A DNA stretch of 64,000 bases from Phytopseudomonas argentinensis (GCF_900113905.1 NZ_FORC01000004.1:124001-188000), one strand, 5' to 3'. Counted from the first letter of the stretch, positions 9,265 to 17,715 are shown. The notes: generated from the sequence alone by a model not told the origin. Numbers and translations are program-made.

Positions 9265-10461
9265 TCAGGCAGCACGTTTCCCTGCATTGAGCAGCACCAG
9301 CGTCAGCAGCCCGGCGACGATGCCCCAGAACGCCGAACCTACCCCGAACAGGCTCATGCCCGAAGCGGTGACCAGAAAGGTGATCAGCGCCGCTTCGCGC
9401 TCTTTCGGCTCGCCCATGGCCTGGGTCAGGCCGCCGATGATCGAGGCGAACAGCGCCAGGGCGGCGACCGACAGGATCAGCGCCTTGGGCAGGGCGGCGA
9501 ACAGGGCGGCGAGGGTGGCGCCAAACAAACCAGCGATGCCGTAGAAAATCCCGCACCAGACCGCTGCCGTGTAGCGCTTGCGCGGATCCTCGTGGGCCTC
9601 CGGGCCGGCGCAGATCGCCGCACTGATGGCGGCCATGTGGATACCATGGGAGCCGAAGGGCGCCATCAGAATCGACACCAGGCTGGTGGTGTTGAGCAGC
9701 GGCGAGGCCGGCACGTCGTAACCGTTGGCGCGCAGCACGGCCATGCCAGGCAGGTTCTGCGAGGCCATGGCGACAATGAACAGCGGGATGCCGATGCTGA
9801 TCGCTGCGGCGATGGAAAAGCTCGGAGTGGTCCACACCGGGGCCGCCAGTTGCAGCTCGAACTGCGAAAAATTCAATAGCCCCAGCACGCCGGCCAGCAC
9901 GCAGCCGACCACCAGCGCGCCCAGTACCGCATAACGCGGCTGCAGGCGTTTGCCCAGCAGATAGGTGAACAGCATGGCGATCACCAGCAGCGGCTGCTGC
10001 TCGGCAGCCACGCAGATTTCCAGGGCGATCTTGAACAGCACGCCGGCCAGCAGCGCTGCGGCGATGGAGCCGGGAATGCGGCGCATGATGCGGTCGAAGC
10101 TGCCGGTCAGGCCGCACACCAGAATCAGTGCCGAGCAGAGGATATAGGCGCCGATCGCCTCGCTGTAGGGCACGCCGGGCAGGCTGGTGATCAGCAGCGC
10201 CGCACCGGGCGTCGACCAGGCCACCATCACCGGGGCACGGTAGCGCAGCGACAGGCCGATGCAGGTCACTGCCATGCCGATCGACAGCGCCCAGATCCAC
10301 GAGGAAATCTGTCCGGCGCTGAGCCCCGCAGCCTGGCCGGCCTGGAACATCAGCACCAGGGAGCTGGTATAACCGGTGAGCATGCCGATAAAGCCGGCGA
10401 CCACGGCAGAGGCGGAGGTATCGGCCAGGGGGCGCAGACGCGGTTGGCTGCTCTCGCGCAT
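9265..10461 (-). CDS. Benzoate/H+ symporter, BenE family
   Basis: 398 residues with about 12 hydrophobic segments. The start (ADTSASAVVAGFIGMLTGY) and the motifs VAWSTPGAALL and APFGSHGIHMAAISAAIC are characteristic of BenE. The founding member of this family is proton-coupled benzoate uptake. No benzoate degradation genes are nearby, so a different aromatic or other substrate is possible. Its ATG overlaps the stop of the LysE-family gene (TAATG), so the two are translationally coupled. Confidence 0.92.
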   Translation of the reverse strand: MRESSQPRLRPLADTSASAVVAGFIGMLTGYTSSLVLMFQAGQAAGLSAGQISSWIWALSIGMAVTCIGLSLRYRAPVMVAWSTPGAALLITSLPGVPYSEAIGAYILCSALILVCGLTGSFDRIMRRIPGSIAAALLAGVLFKIALEICVAAEQQPLLVIAMLFTYLLGKRLQPRYAVLGALVVGCVLAGVLGLLNFSQFELQLAAPVWTTPSFSIAAAISIGIPLFIVAMASQNLPGMAVLRANGYDVPASPLLNTTSLVSILMAPFGSHGIHMAAISAAICAGPEAHEDPRKRYTAAVWCGIFYGIAGLFGATLAALFAALPKALILSVAALALFASIIGGLTQAMGEPKEREAALITFLVTASGMSLFGVGSAFWGIVAGLLTLVLLNAGKRAA

Positions 10462-11075
10462 TACAGCACTCCTTTGATGTCGGCGAGGATCGGGTACAGC
10501 GATGCCACCAACAGCAAAGCCATGCCGATATTGAAGAGGCGCAGCAGCGTAGCGTTACGCAGCCAGTTGCGCAGCAGGGTGCCGGCGACGGTCCAGAGTC
10601 CCACGCTTGGGCAGTTCACCAGCGCGAAGAGGCCGGCGATCAGCAGCACGTTGACCAGGAAGTTTTCCTGCGGGGTGTAGGTGGTGATGGCGCCGATGGC
10701 CATCACCCAAGCCTTGGGATTGATCCACTGGAACGCCGCGGCCTGCAGAAAGGTGAAGGGTTTGCCGCGCTCGCTACTGGCGCTGTCCGGTGCGCCCGAG
10801 CCGGCAATCTTCCAGGCCAGGTAGAGCAGGTAGGCAGCGCCCAGATAGCGCAGCAGGCTGTACAGCGCCGGGAACTGCGCGAACAGCTGCCCAAGCCCCA
10901 AGCCCACGCAGATCACCAGCACCATGAAGCCCAGGCTGATGCCCAGCATATGCGGCACGCTGCGGCGCAGGCCGAAGTTCACCCCGGAGGCGAGCAGCAT
11001 CATGTTGTTGGGGCCTGGCGTGATCGAAGTGACGAAAGCGAAGGCGACGAAGGCGAGCAGCAGTTCCAGATTCAT
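10461..11075 (-). CDS. LysE/RhtB-family amino-acid exporter
   Basis: 204 residues with about six membrane segments. The N-terminal signature FVTSITPGPNNMMLLASG (residues 14-31) is the classic LysE/RhtB motif. The family exports amino acids and homoserine lactone-like compounds from the cytoplasm. It lies downstream of a MarR-family regulator gene on the same strand and is coupled to the BenE-family gene through a one-base TAATG overlap. Confidence 0.93.
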   Translation of the reverse strand: MNLELLLAFVAFAFVTSITPGPNNMMLLASGVNFGLRRSVPHMLGISLGFMVLVICVGLGLGQLFAQFPALYSLLRYLGAAYLLYLAWKIAGSGAPDSASSERGKPFTFLQAAAFQWINPKAWVMAIGAITTYTPQENFLVNVLLIAGLFALVNCPSVGLWTVAGTLLRNWLRNATLLRLFNIGMALLLVASLYPILADIKGVL

Positions 11076-11171
11076 GGCGGTTTCTCAAGGTTGAGCCGCG
11101 AAGATAAGGGCTGCTATGCCACCCGTCGCCGTACAGCGATCACCATAAGTGGCGATACAGTTAAGCGCAGG

Positions 11172-11618
11172 TCAATGAGCGGGTCGACCTGTACCGCTCA
11201 ATGCCTTGTTTACCGCCAGCCAGCCATCGACCGCGTGCTTGCCACTTGCATCGAAGGCGCGCTGCAACAGCTTGACCTGCTCGCAGCGCATCGCCCGTTC
11301 CAGTTTGGCGCCTTCTGCCGTGAGTCCGAGCAGGCGTTTGCGCTTGTCGGCCTCGGAGGTAACGCTCTGGGTCAGATGCATTTCCATCAACTGACGCAGC
11401 GGAATGCTTAGCGCCTGCTTGCTCACACCCAGATAGCCGAGCAGTTCGCTGACGCTCAGCCCCGGATGCCGCGCGATAAAGAACAGGATGCGCTGGTGCA
11501 CCCGTGACAGGCCACGGCGCGCGAGCATTTCGTCGGCCTTGGCGGTGAACGCCTGGTAGCCGAAGAAGAAGGCTTCCATGGCGGCTTGCTGATCGGCTGA
11601 ATTTTTAAGGTCAATCAT
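11172..11618 (-). CDS. MarR-family transcriptional regulator
   Basis: 148 residues. The winged helix-turn-helix covers about residues 40-105: RVHQRILFFIARHPGLSVSEL, split at the turn, then LGVSKQALSIPLRQL and a wing with DKRKRLLGLT. The family represses transcription as a dimer and is released by small aromatic ligands. Two GTCAA-N5-TTGAC dyads flank its promoter, suggesting autoregulation. The start is uncertain because no ribosome-binding site precedes ATG 11618; Met14 (11579) is an alternative. It probably controls the LysE/BenE pair just downstream. Confidence 0.9.
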   Translation of the reverse strand: MIDLKNSADQQAAMEAFFFGYQAFTAKADEMLARRGLSRVHQRILFFIARHPGLSVSELLGYLGVSKQALSIPLRQLMEMHLTQSVTSEADKRKRLLGLTAEGAKLERAMRCEQVKLLQRAFDASGKHAVDGWLAVNKALSGTGRPAH

Positions 11619-11667
11619 GTTGACGTATATATCTCGGGCGTCGTACTTTCGGTCAAGCAGTTTGACC
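11610..11667 (-). promoter_or_regulatory. MarR-gene promoter with two candidate operators
   Basis: On the minus strand TTGACC (11656-11651) and GATATA (11633-11628) are separated by 17 bases. The predicted start of transcription falls at about 11621, only three bases before ATG 11618, so the message could be nearly leaderless. Two dyads with the same half-site, GTCAA-N5-TTGAC, sit at 11610-11624 (over the start codon) and 11652-11666 (over the -35). Their centres are 42 bases apart, four helical turns. Confidence 0.5.
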
Positions 11668-11668
11668 T

Positions 11669-11948
11669 AGGGTCTGTTGACGTTTCAACGCGAGCCGCGT
11701 TGCCGCGAGAAATCTCGCCAGGCGAGGCGGAGGACGCAGGGAATGGCGTTCCCTTTTCAAGTCCTCCAACGACGCATGGCGAGATTTCCCGCGCAACCTA
11801 GGCGGCCCCACCCGTAGGGCCGGGCCCGTTTTGCCGCGATGCTGGGTTTCTCGCCGGCTCATTTAGCCCGCTAAACTTCGCGGCTCGTGCCTTGCCTCGC
11901 GGCAAAACGGGCTCCGGCGCGGCCGTGCGTGAAACGTCAACAGACCCT
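11669..11948. repeat. 280-bp folded element with 19-bp terminal inverted repeats (MITE-like)
   Basis: The ends are perfect 19-base inverted repeats (AGGGTCTGTTGACGTTTCA at 11669-11687 and its complement at 11930-11948). Inside are two further long hairpins. GAAATCTCGCCA (11709-11720) pairs with 11777-11788, and this pair encloses GGAGGAC/GTCCTCC. GCCCGTTTTGCCGCGA (11824-11839) pairs perfectly with 11897-11912. I see no transposase and no clear target duplication. It fills most of the 359-base gap between the MarR and aminotransferase genes. A 69-codon frame inside it has no protein-like character. It resembles a non-autonomous mobile element or a structured intergenic repeat. Confidence 0.7.
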
Positions 11949-11977
11949 CGTTTCATGACTTATCACCTGGTGACCCC

Positions 11978-13144
11978 ATGGCCTTCTCCGAACGCATCAC
12001 CCGCCTGAAAAGCTCCCTGATCCGCGAAATTCTCGCTGCTGCCCAGCGTCCGGAAGTGATGTCGTTCGCCGGTGGTCTGCCGGCCGAGGAGATGCTGCCG
12101 GTGCTCGACTGGTCGCAGATGCCCACCAACATGGGCCAGTACGGCATGAGCGAGGGTGAGCCGGCGCTGCGCAAGGCCATCGCCGCCGAGGCCCGCCTGC
12201 TGGGCGTGCCCTGCGAGGCCAGCCAGGTGCTGATCGTCAGTGGCTCGCAGCAAACCCTGGACCTGGTCAGCAAGCTGTTCATCGATCCGGGCACCAAGGT
12301 GCTGCTCGAGGCGCCGACCTACCTGGCAGCGCTGCAGGCGTTCCAGCTGTTCGGTGCCGACTGCGTGGCCGTGCCCCAAGAGGCAGACGGCCCGCAGTTG
12401 CAGGCGCTCGAAGCGCAGCTGGAGCGCCAGCGCCCGGCCTTCGCCTACCTGATACCGACGTTCCAGAACCCCAGTGCGGTGCGCTACAGCGAAGCCAAGC
12501 GTGACGCCGTGGCCGCCTTGCTGGACCGTTACCAGGTCACGCTGATCGAGGATGAGCCCTACCGCGAGCTGGTGTTCGATGCTGGCAGCGCCACGCCCAT
12601 CGTCAGCCGCCTGCGTCAGGCCAGCTGGATCTATACCGGCACCGTTTCCAAGACGCTGCTGCCCGGATTGCGCGTCGGTTACCTGATCGCCTCGGCGGAT
12701 CTGTTTCCCCATCTCTTGCGCCTCAAGCAGTCGGCAGACTTGCATACCAACCGGGTCGGCCAGTGGCAGGCGCTGCAATGGCTGGGCACCGAGCGATACC
12801 GGGCCCACCTGGCCGGGTTGCGAGATTTTTATCGCCTGCGGCGTGATGCGATGCAGGCGGCGCTCGTCGAACATTTCAGCGAGCTGGCAGACTGGCAGGT
12901 TCCCCAGGGTGGCCTGTTCTTCTGGTTGAAGCTCAAGCAGCCCCAGGACACGCGCCTGCTGCTTGATGCGGCGCTGGCGCAGAACGTGGCGTTCATGCCG
13001 GGCGAGCCTTTCTTCATCGACCCGGATCGCGAGCCCGGTTACCTGCGGCTGAACTTCAGCCACGTGGCGCCGGAGCGCCTGGGGGAAGGGCTGCGACGGC
13101 TGGCCGGTGTGGTGCGTCAGGGACTGGCCGCGGACGCGGCGTGA
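11978..13144 (+). CDS. PLP-dependent aminotransferase, class I/II (2-aminoadipate/MocR-like group)
   Basis: 388 residues of fold-type-I aminotransferase. The start (ERITRLKSSLIREILAAA, then MSFAGGLPAEEMLP) and the motif IPTFQNPSAVRYS place it in the LysN/2-aminoadipate transaminase group. The PLP lysine is K225 in SKTLLPGLRVGY, with the cofactor-binding aspartate in EDEPYRELVF. There is no N-terminal GntR DNA-binding domain, so it is an enzyme rather than a MocR regulator. A glutathione-transferase gene follows in the same transcript. The amino-acid substrate is not determined. Confidence 0.92.
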   Translation: MAFSERITRLKSSLIREILAAAQRPEVMSFAGGLPAEEMLPVLDWSQMPTNMGQYGMSEGEPALRKAIAAEARLLGVPCEASQVLIVSGSQQTLDLVSKLFIDPGTKVLLEAPTYLAALQAFQLFGADCVAVPQEADGPQLQALEAQLERQRPAFAYLIPTFQNPSAVRYSEAKRDAVAALLDRYQVTLIEDEPYRELVFDAGSATPIVSRLRQASWIYTGTVSKTLLPGLRVGYLIASADLFPHLLRLKQSADLHTNRVGQWQALQWLGTERYRAHLAGLRDFYRLRRDAMQAALVEHFSELADWQVPQGGLFFWLKLKQPQDTRLLLDAALAQNVAFMPGEPFFIDPDREPGYLRLNFSHVAPERLGEGLRRLAGVVRQGLAADAA

Positions 13145-13167
13145 TTATCGGCAAAGGGGGAGTGAAC

Positions 13168-13770
13168 ATGTACAAGGTGTATGGCGATTACCGTTCGGGC
13201 AACTGCTACAAGGTCAAGCTGATGCTCAGCCTGTTGGACAAGCCGTTCGAGTGGGTGCCTATCGATATTCTCAATGGCGATACCCAGCGGCCCGAGTTCC
13301 TGGCCAAGAACCCCAACGGCAAGATTCCGGTGCTCGAACTTGAAGATGGCACCTGCCTGTGGGAGTCCAATGCCATCCTCAACTTCCTGGCCGATGGCAG
13401 TGAGTTTCTCGAGACCGAACCACGCCTGCGCACCCAGGTGCTGCAGTGGCAGTTCTTCGAGCAATACAGCCATGAGCCCTACGTGGCGGTGGCGCGCTTC
13501 ATCCAGCTGTACCAGGGCATGCCGGCCGATCGCCAGGAGGAATACAAGATCTGCCAGGTGCGTGGCAACAAGGCGCTGCGGGTGATGGAACGGCAGTTGC
13601 AGCAGACGCCGTATCTGGTCGGCGACCGTTACACCATCGCCGATATCGCCCTGTACGCCTACACCCATGTCGCCCATGAAGGTGGCTTCGACCTGAGCGG
13701 CTATCCAGCGATCAACGCCTGGCTGGCGAGGGTCGCCAGCCATCCGAAGCATGTGACCATGCCGGGGTAA
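13168..13770 (+). CDS. Glutathione S-transferase family protein
   Basis: 200 residues from ATG 13168, which has GGGGGAG upstream; an in-frame GTG at 13141 overlaps the preceding stop and is less likely. The thioredoxin-like N-terminal domain includes SGNCYKVKLMLSLL and NPNGKIPVLEL with the cis-proline, plus WESNAIL for glutathione gamma-glutamyl contact. An all-helical C-terminal domain follows with the N-capping box (YTIADIALYAYTH). Such proteins conjugate or reduce substrates with glutathione in the cytoplasm. It follows the aminotransferase gene by 23 bases. Confidence 0.92.
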   Translation: MYKVYGDYRSGNCYKVKLMLSLLDKPFEWVPIDILNGDTQRPEFLAKNPNGKIPVLELEDGTCLWESNAILNFLADGSEFLETEPRLRTQVLQWQFFEQYSHEPYVAVARFIQLYQGMPADRQEEYKICQVRGNKALRVMERQLQQTPYLVGDRYTIADIALYAYTHVAHEGGFDLSGYPAINAWLARVASHPKHVTMPG

Positions 13771-13789
13771 TAGGCCGTACGTAGTAACT

Positions 13790-13855
13790 CGTAGGGTGGG
13801 TCGGGCCGCGTGGGTGCGGTCCATCATCTCTTTGATGGGTTGCACCCATCCTACG
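13790..13855. repeat. Dispersed hairpin repeat (GTAGGGTGGGT type)
   Basis: CGTAGGGTGGGT (13790-13801) and ACCCATCCTACG (13844-13855) form a 12-base inverted repeat with one mismatch. The CCATCATCTC/GATGGG stretch inside could form an inner hairpin. Elements of this form are common between genes in Pseudomonas and other proteobacteria. It lies in the 174-base gap between the GST gene and the converging cadA gene. Confidence 0.55.
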
Positions 13856-13861
13856 GGCTAG

Positions 13862-13903
13862 TCCATGCTCGCGAAGCTGTCGCGCACATGGCGCGCTCCC
13901 ACG
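13862..13903. repeat. Degenerate copy of the TGTGGGAGC REP-like repeat
   Basis: The text TCGCGAAGCTGTCGCGC then ATGGCGCGCTCCCAC is an inverted, diverged match to the repeat at 9170-9224, with the GCTCCCAC end best preserved. It directly follows the other hairpin repeat, so this gap holds two unrelated dispersed elements side by side. Confidence 0.4.
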
Positions 13904-13944
13904 ACGGGGCCATAGCACAGGCCGGGCTTCGCTCCTCCCATCGG

Positions 13945-16401
13945 CTACTTGCGCAGCAATCGCAGCCCGTTGAACACCACCAGCAGGCTGACGCCGACAT
14001 CGGCGAACACCGCCATCCACATGGTGGCGTGGCCGGTGACGGTCATGGCCAGGAAGATTGCCTTGATGCCCAGCGCCAGCAGGATGTTCTGCTTGAGGAT
14101 CGCCGCCGTCTGCTGAGACAGGCGAATGAACGCCGGGATCTTGCGCAGGTCGTCGTCCATGATCGCCACGTCGGCGGTTTCGATGGCCGTGTCGGTGCCG
14201 ATCGCCGCCATCGCGAAGCCGACATCGGCACGCGCCAGGGCAGGGGCGTCGTTGATGCCGTCGCCGACCATGGCCACCATGCCTTTCTGCTCGAGCAGTT
14301 TCTCCACGGTCGCCAGCTTGTCGTTGGGCAGCAGGTCGCCGCGGGCTTCGTCGATGCCGACCTGGGCGGCAATGGCCTGGGCGGTATGCTGGTTGTCGCC
14401 GGTCAGCATGACGGTCTTGACGCCCATGGCATGCAGGCTGGCGATCGCCTCGCGGCTGCTGTCCTTGAGCGTGTCGGCGACGGCGAACAGGGCCAGGGCG
14501 CGAGCTTCGTCGCTGAGCACGATCACCGTCTTGCCCTGACGCTCGAGTTCGTCGAGTCGGTTTTCGATCTCGGCCGTGCACAGACCGAGCTCCTCGAGCA
14601 GCCGATGGTTGCCCAGCTGGTAGCGCTGGCCAGCGATCGCGCCGCACACACCACGGCCGGCCAGCGCCTCGAACCCCTGTACATCGAGCAACCCGACGCC
14701 TTGTTGCTGCGCTGCACTGGCCACCGCCAGGGAAACCGGGTGATCGGAGCGGGCCGCCAGGCTGGCCGCCAACTGGCGATAGCCCTCGGCATCAGCGGCG
14801 AGGGCCAGGTAATCGGTCTGTACCGGCTTGCCGTGGGTGAGAGTGCCGGTCTTGTCCAGCGCCAGGTGGGTGATGTGGCGGCCGTTTTCCAGGTACACGC
14901 CACCCTTGACCAGAATGCCCTTGCGCGCCGCCGCAGCGAGGCCGCTGACGATGCTTACCGGCGTGGAGATCACCAGGGCACAGGGGCAGGCGACCACCAG
15001 CAACACCAGGGCGCGGTACACCCACTCGAACCAGTCGCCGCCCAGCAACAGCGGCGGCACTACCGCCACGGCCAGCGAAAGCAGGAATACCAGCGGGGTA
15101 TAGATACGCGCGAAACGGTCGACGAAGCGCTGAGTCGGCGCCCGTGCGCCTTGCGCCTCTTCCACGGCCTTGATGATGCGCGACAGCGCGCTGTTACTGG
15201 CGGCGGCGCTGACCTGGTACTCCAGCGCACCACCCTGGTTGATGGTGCCGGCGAACAGGGTATCGCCCAGGGTCTTCTCGACTGGCAGGCTTTCGCCGGT
15301 GATCGGTGACTGATCCACCGTCGAATTGCCCTCGGTAACCTGGCCATCCAGGCCGATACGCTCGCCCGGGCGCACCCGTACCACGCTGCCGATGCTCACC
15401 TGGCCGACCTCCAGAGCCTGCCAGCTACCATCGGCCTGGCGTACCGTGGCTTGCTCCGGTGTCAGCGTCAGCAGGCCGCGGATGGCATTGCGCGCGCGAT
15501 CCAGGGATTTCGCCTCGATCCGCTCGGCAATGGCGAACAGCACCATGACCATGGCCGCCTCGGGCCACTGGCCGATCAGCACGGCGCCGGTCACCGCGAT
15601 ACTCATCAGTGCGTTGATGTTCAGGTTGAGGTTCTTGAGGGCGATCCAGCCTTTCTTGTAGACATCGAGGCCGGCGGTGTGGATGGCGCCCAGGGCGATC
15701 AGCGCGACCACCCACTCCGGCGCGCTGTCGGTGAAGTGCACCAGTTCGGCCGCGAACGCTGCCACGCCTGCGCCGATCAGGCGCCACGGCAGGCCTTCAG
15801 CCACGGGCTCGGCGGGCACGCGCTGGCCGTCACCGCTTTCGAGTTGCGGGGTAAAGCCCAGTTCACGGATAGCCTGCAAGGCCGGCTCCAGCGCCTCCGG
15901 GCGGTGACGGAGGGTCAACACCCGTTGCATCAGGTTGAACTGCAGCGCCTCGATACCGGGCTCGCGGGCCAGCTTGTCGTTGATCAGGCGCTCTTCGGTG
16001 GGGCAATCCATCTGCTCGATGCGCACCCGGGTTTCGGCTGCCAGGGGCTGGGCCTGCATGCCCAGGCTGGCGATGGCGGCGATCACCCGGGGGGCAGCCC
16101 CCGCCTGGTGTTCGACGAGCAGGGTGCGATTGAGCAGGTTGAACTGCATGGCGTGCACCTCCGCCAGGTGCTGCAACTTGCCGCGTATCAGGCCTTCCTC
16201 GGTCGGGCAGCACATCTGCTCTATGCGCAGGCTGCTGCTTTCCATGGCGGGGCTGGCCGCGCGGCTGTCGCTCGGCTCGCCAATCTGCGTGATCAGCGGG
16301 CTAGGCGCAGCGCAGCAGGACGAGGCCGCTTCAGAAGCGCAGCATGCGTCCTGGGGCTGGCGAGGCTTGGGGGTGTGATCGTGATCGCAGCAGTTGGCCA
16401 T
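13945..16401 (-). CDS. cadA: Heavy-metal P1B-type ATPase (Cd2+/Zn2+/Pb2+ exporter)
   Basis: 818 residues counted from ATG 16401 (MANCCDHDH). A Cys/His-rich N-terminus is followed by two HMA-like domains whose metal loops read QMCCPTEE and QMDCPTEE instead of the usual CxxC. The P-type core is complete: TGES in SPITGESLPVE, the transmembrane metal site C472-P-C474, the phosphorylated D516 in DKTGTLT, SDHPVSLA and GDGINDAP. It pumps divalent soft metals out of the cytoplasm. It is divergent from cadR across a shared operator, the standard Pseudomonas cadAR arrangement. Confidence 0.95.
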   Translation of the reverse strand: MANCCDHDHTPKPRQPQDACCASEAASSCCAAPSPLITQIGEPSDSRAASPAMESSSLRIEQMCCPTEEGLIRGKLQHLAEVHAMQFNLLNRTLLVEHQAGAAPRVIAAIASLGMQAQPLAAETRVRIEQMDCPTEERLINDKLAREPGIEALQFNLMQRVLTLRHRPEALEPALQAIRELGFTPQLESGDGQRVPAEPVAEGLPWRLIGAGVAAFAAELVHFTDSAPEWVVALIALGAIHTAGLDVYKKGWIALKNLNLNINALMSIAVTGAVLIGQWPEAAMVMVLFAIAERIEAKSLDRARNAIRGLLTLTPEQATVRQADGSWQALEVGQVSIGSVVRVRPGERIGLDGQVTEGNSTVDQSPITGESLPVEKTLGDTLFAGTINQGGALEYQVSAAASNSALSRIIKAVEEAQGARAPTQRFVDRFARIYTPLVFLLSLAVAVVPPLLLGGDWFEWVYRALVLLVVACPCALVISTPVSIVSGLAAAARKGILVKGGVYLENGRHITHLALDKTGTLTHGKPVQTDYLALAADAEGYRQLAASLAARSDHPVSLAVASAAQQQGVGLLDVQGFEALAGRGVCGAIAGQRYQLGNHRLLEELGLCTAEIENRLDELERQGKTVIVLSDEARALALFAVADTLKDSSREAIASLHAMGVKTVMLTGDNQHTAQAIAAQVGIDEARGDLLPNDKLATVEKLLEQKGMVAMVGDGINDAPALARADVGFAMAAIGTDTAIETADVAIMDDDLRKIPAFIRLSQQTAAILKQNILLALGIKAIFLAMTVTGHATMWMAVFADVGVSLLVVFNGLRLLRK

Positions 16402-16428
16402 GATGCTTCTCCAAATATCCTGTTGCAG

Positions 16429-16459
16429 AGTGAACACCCTGTAGCCACTATAGGGTCAA
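16429..16459 (-). promoter_or_regulatory. cadA promoter with CadR/PbrR-type operator
   Basis: The dyad ACCCTGTAG-CCA-CTATAGGGT (16436-16456) is a MerR-family operator. Reading toward cadA, -35 TTGACC (16459-16454) and a weak -10 TTCACT (16434-16429) are 19 bases apart. This overlong spacer is typical of MerR-regulated promoters, where the metal-bound activator twists the DNA. It lies between the divergent cadA and cadR genes and probably also controls cadR. Confidence 0.75.
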
Positions 16460-16477
16460 GCACTGGAGGAAAGGATC

Positions 16478-16924
16478 ATGAAAATTGGTGAGTTGGCGAC
16501 GATTACCGGTTGCCAGGTGGAGACCATCCGCTATTACGAGCGTGAAGGATTGCTGCCCGCGCCGCAGCGTAGCGAAGGCAACTACCGCCTTTACCTGCCG
16601 GAGCATGTCGAGCGGCTGACCTTCATCCGCAACTGCCGCACCCTGGACATGACGCTCGACGAGATTCGCGAGCTGCTCAGCCTGCGCGGCCGGCCGGCGG
16701 AAAACTGCGAAGCCATCAATACCCTGATCGACGAGCATATCGAGCACGTCAATGCGCGTATCGCCAGCCTGCAGTCCTTGCAGGGGCAATTGGTCGAACT
16801 GCGCAACAGCTGCCTGGCGGATCAGCAGTCGTCGCCCTGCGAGATCATTCGCCAGCTCAGTACCAGTGACACGCTGCATGTCGACAAGGATGTGTCCCAT
16901 GTCGGACGCAGCCATCAGCACTAG
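16478..16924 (+). CDS. cadR: Cd(II)/Pb(II)-responsive MerR-family regulator
   Basis: 148 residues. The N-terminal MerR helix-turn-helix (MKIGELATITGCQVETIRYY, residues 1-20) is followed by a long dimerisation helix. Metal-site cysteines are C77 (ENCEAI), C112 (NSCLA) and C121 (SPCEII), close to the C77/C112/C119 set known for CadR/PbrR. The protein ends in a His-containing tail (GRSHQH), as in P. putida CadR. AGGAAAGG precedes the ATG. It activates divergent cadA when bound to cadmium or lead. Confidence 0.95.
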   Translation: MKIGELATITGCQVETIRYYEREGLLPAPQRSEGNYRLYLPEHVERLTFIRNCRTLDMTLDEIRELLSLRGRPAENCEAINTLIDEHIEHVNARIASLQSLQGQLVELRNSCLADQQSSPCEIIRQLSTSDTLHVDKDVSHVGRSHQH

Positions 16925-16998
16925 GGCGCTTCTACACAACGCAGCGTTCTTGCCGGGCTGATTGCCGCGGCCAGATTTACAGCTGCGCTACCGGCGAT

Positions 16999-17367
16999 TC
17001 ACACCGCGAAGCGCTGATCCAGATAGGCGGCAATGGCCTTGGATTCGTACAGCCAGGTGCTCTGGCCATTTTCTTCGATACGCAGGCAGGGCACCTGGAT
17101 CTTGCCGCCCAGGCTCTCCAGTTCCCTGCGTGAACTGAGGTCGTTCTTGGCGTCACGCAGGGTGACGGGCACGTTCAGGGTATGCAGCTTGCGGCGAATC
17201 TTCACGCAGAACGGGCAGGCCTTGAACTGGTATAGCGCCAGATTGCCCGCAGCCTGGTCGACGACAGCCTGGGCTTCAGGTGTGCGCTTCATCTTGGAAG
17301 GGCGGGTGGCGAGGTCGCCGAGGACGATCAGTTGGCCGAGGCCCAGACGCAGTGCCTTGATAATCAT
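16999..17367 (-). CDS. Glutaredoxin-like / GST N-terminal domain protein
   Basis: 122 residues from ATG 17367. After a 45-residue leader with a hydrophobic start (MIIKALRLGLGQLIVLGDL) comes a glutaredoxin fold: LYQFKACPFCVKIRRKL with the CPFC redox pair, then the cis-proline motif QVPCLRI and WLYESKAIAAYL. It probably reduces disulfides or glutathionylated proteins. The N-terminal stretch may be a membrane anchor. The long leader and GST-like end place it in the YfcG/GrxA-like family often annotated as glutathione S-transferase N-terminal domain protein. Confidence 0.88.
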   Translation of the reverse strand: MIIKALRLGLGQLIVLGDLATRPSKMKRTPEAQAVVDQAAGNLALYQFKACPFCVKIRRKLHTLNVPVTLRDAKNDLSSRRELESLGGKIQVPCLRIEENGQSTWLYESKAIAAYLDQRFAV

Positions 17368-17481
17368 GGTGAGTACCTGCAAGTGTGAACGGCGCGCAGC
17401 TTACCCGAGTCGAGCGGCCGGCCCAACCGCCTGGCTGTTGCGGCATAATGAGCCGCCCATGCCCACCCGACGGCCGATGTG

Positions 17482-17715
17482 ATGAAACCCGAAGACCTGA
17501 AATTGTTGGTGAGCCGAGAAATGCCCTTTGGCAAATACAAGGGCCGGCTTATCGCTGACCTGCCCGGGCATTACCTGAACTGGTTCGCCCGGGAAGGTTT
17601 TCCGAAAGGTGAGATTGGCCAGTTGCTGGCGCTGATGCAGGAGATCGATCACAACGGCTTGTCGTCGTTGCTCGATCCCTTGCGCAGCAGGCCAAGGCAG
17701 CCGTTTCGCGAGTGA
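17482..17715 (+). CDS. DUF3820 family protein (putative quorum-sensing-regulated virulence factor fold)
   Basis: 77 residues from ATG 17482, with an in-frame GTG one codon upstream. The core MPFGKYKGRLIADLPGHYL, then WFAREGFPKGEIGQLL, is the DUF3820/QSregVF signature found across proteobacteria. The name comes from a structural study of a Pseudomonas protein and no biochemical role is established. Its stop is one base from the stop of the converging universal stress protein gene. Confidence 0.85.
   Translation: MKPEDLKLLVSREMPFGKYKGRLIADLPGHYLNWFAREGFPKGEIGQLLALMQEIDHNGLSSLLDPLRSRPRQPFRE

Noticed and set aside
11653..11862. 69-codon frame on the minus strand
   Set aside because: It lies inside the inverted-repeat element and spans hairpin arms, with no ribosome-binding site.
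13810..15309. 499-codon open frame on the plus strand
   Set aside because: It is antisense to cadA and starts inside dispersed repeats; cadA motifs are intact on the other strand.
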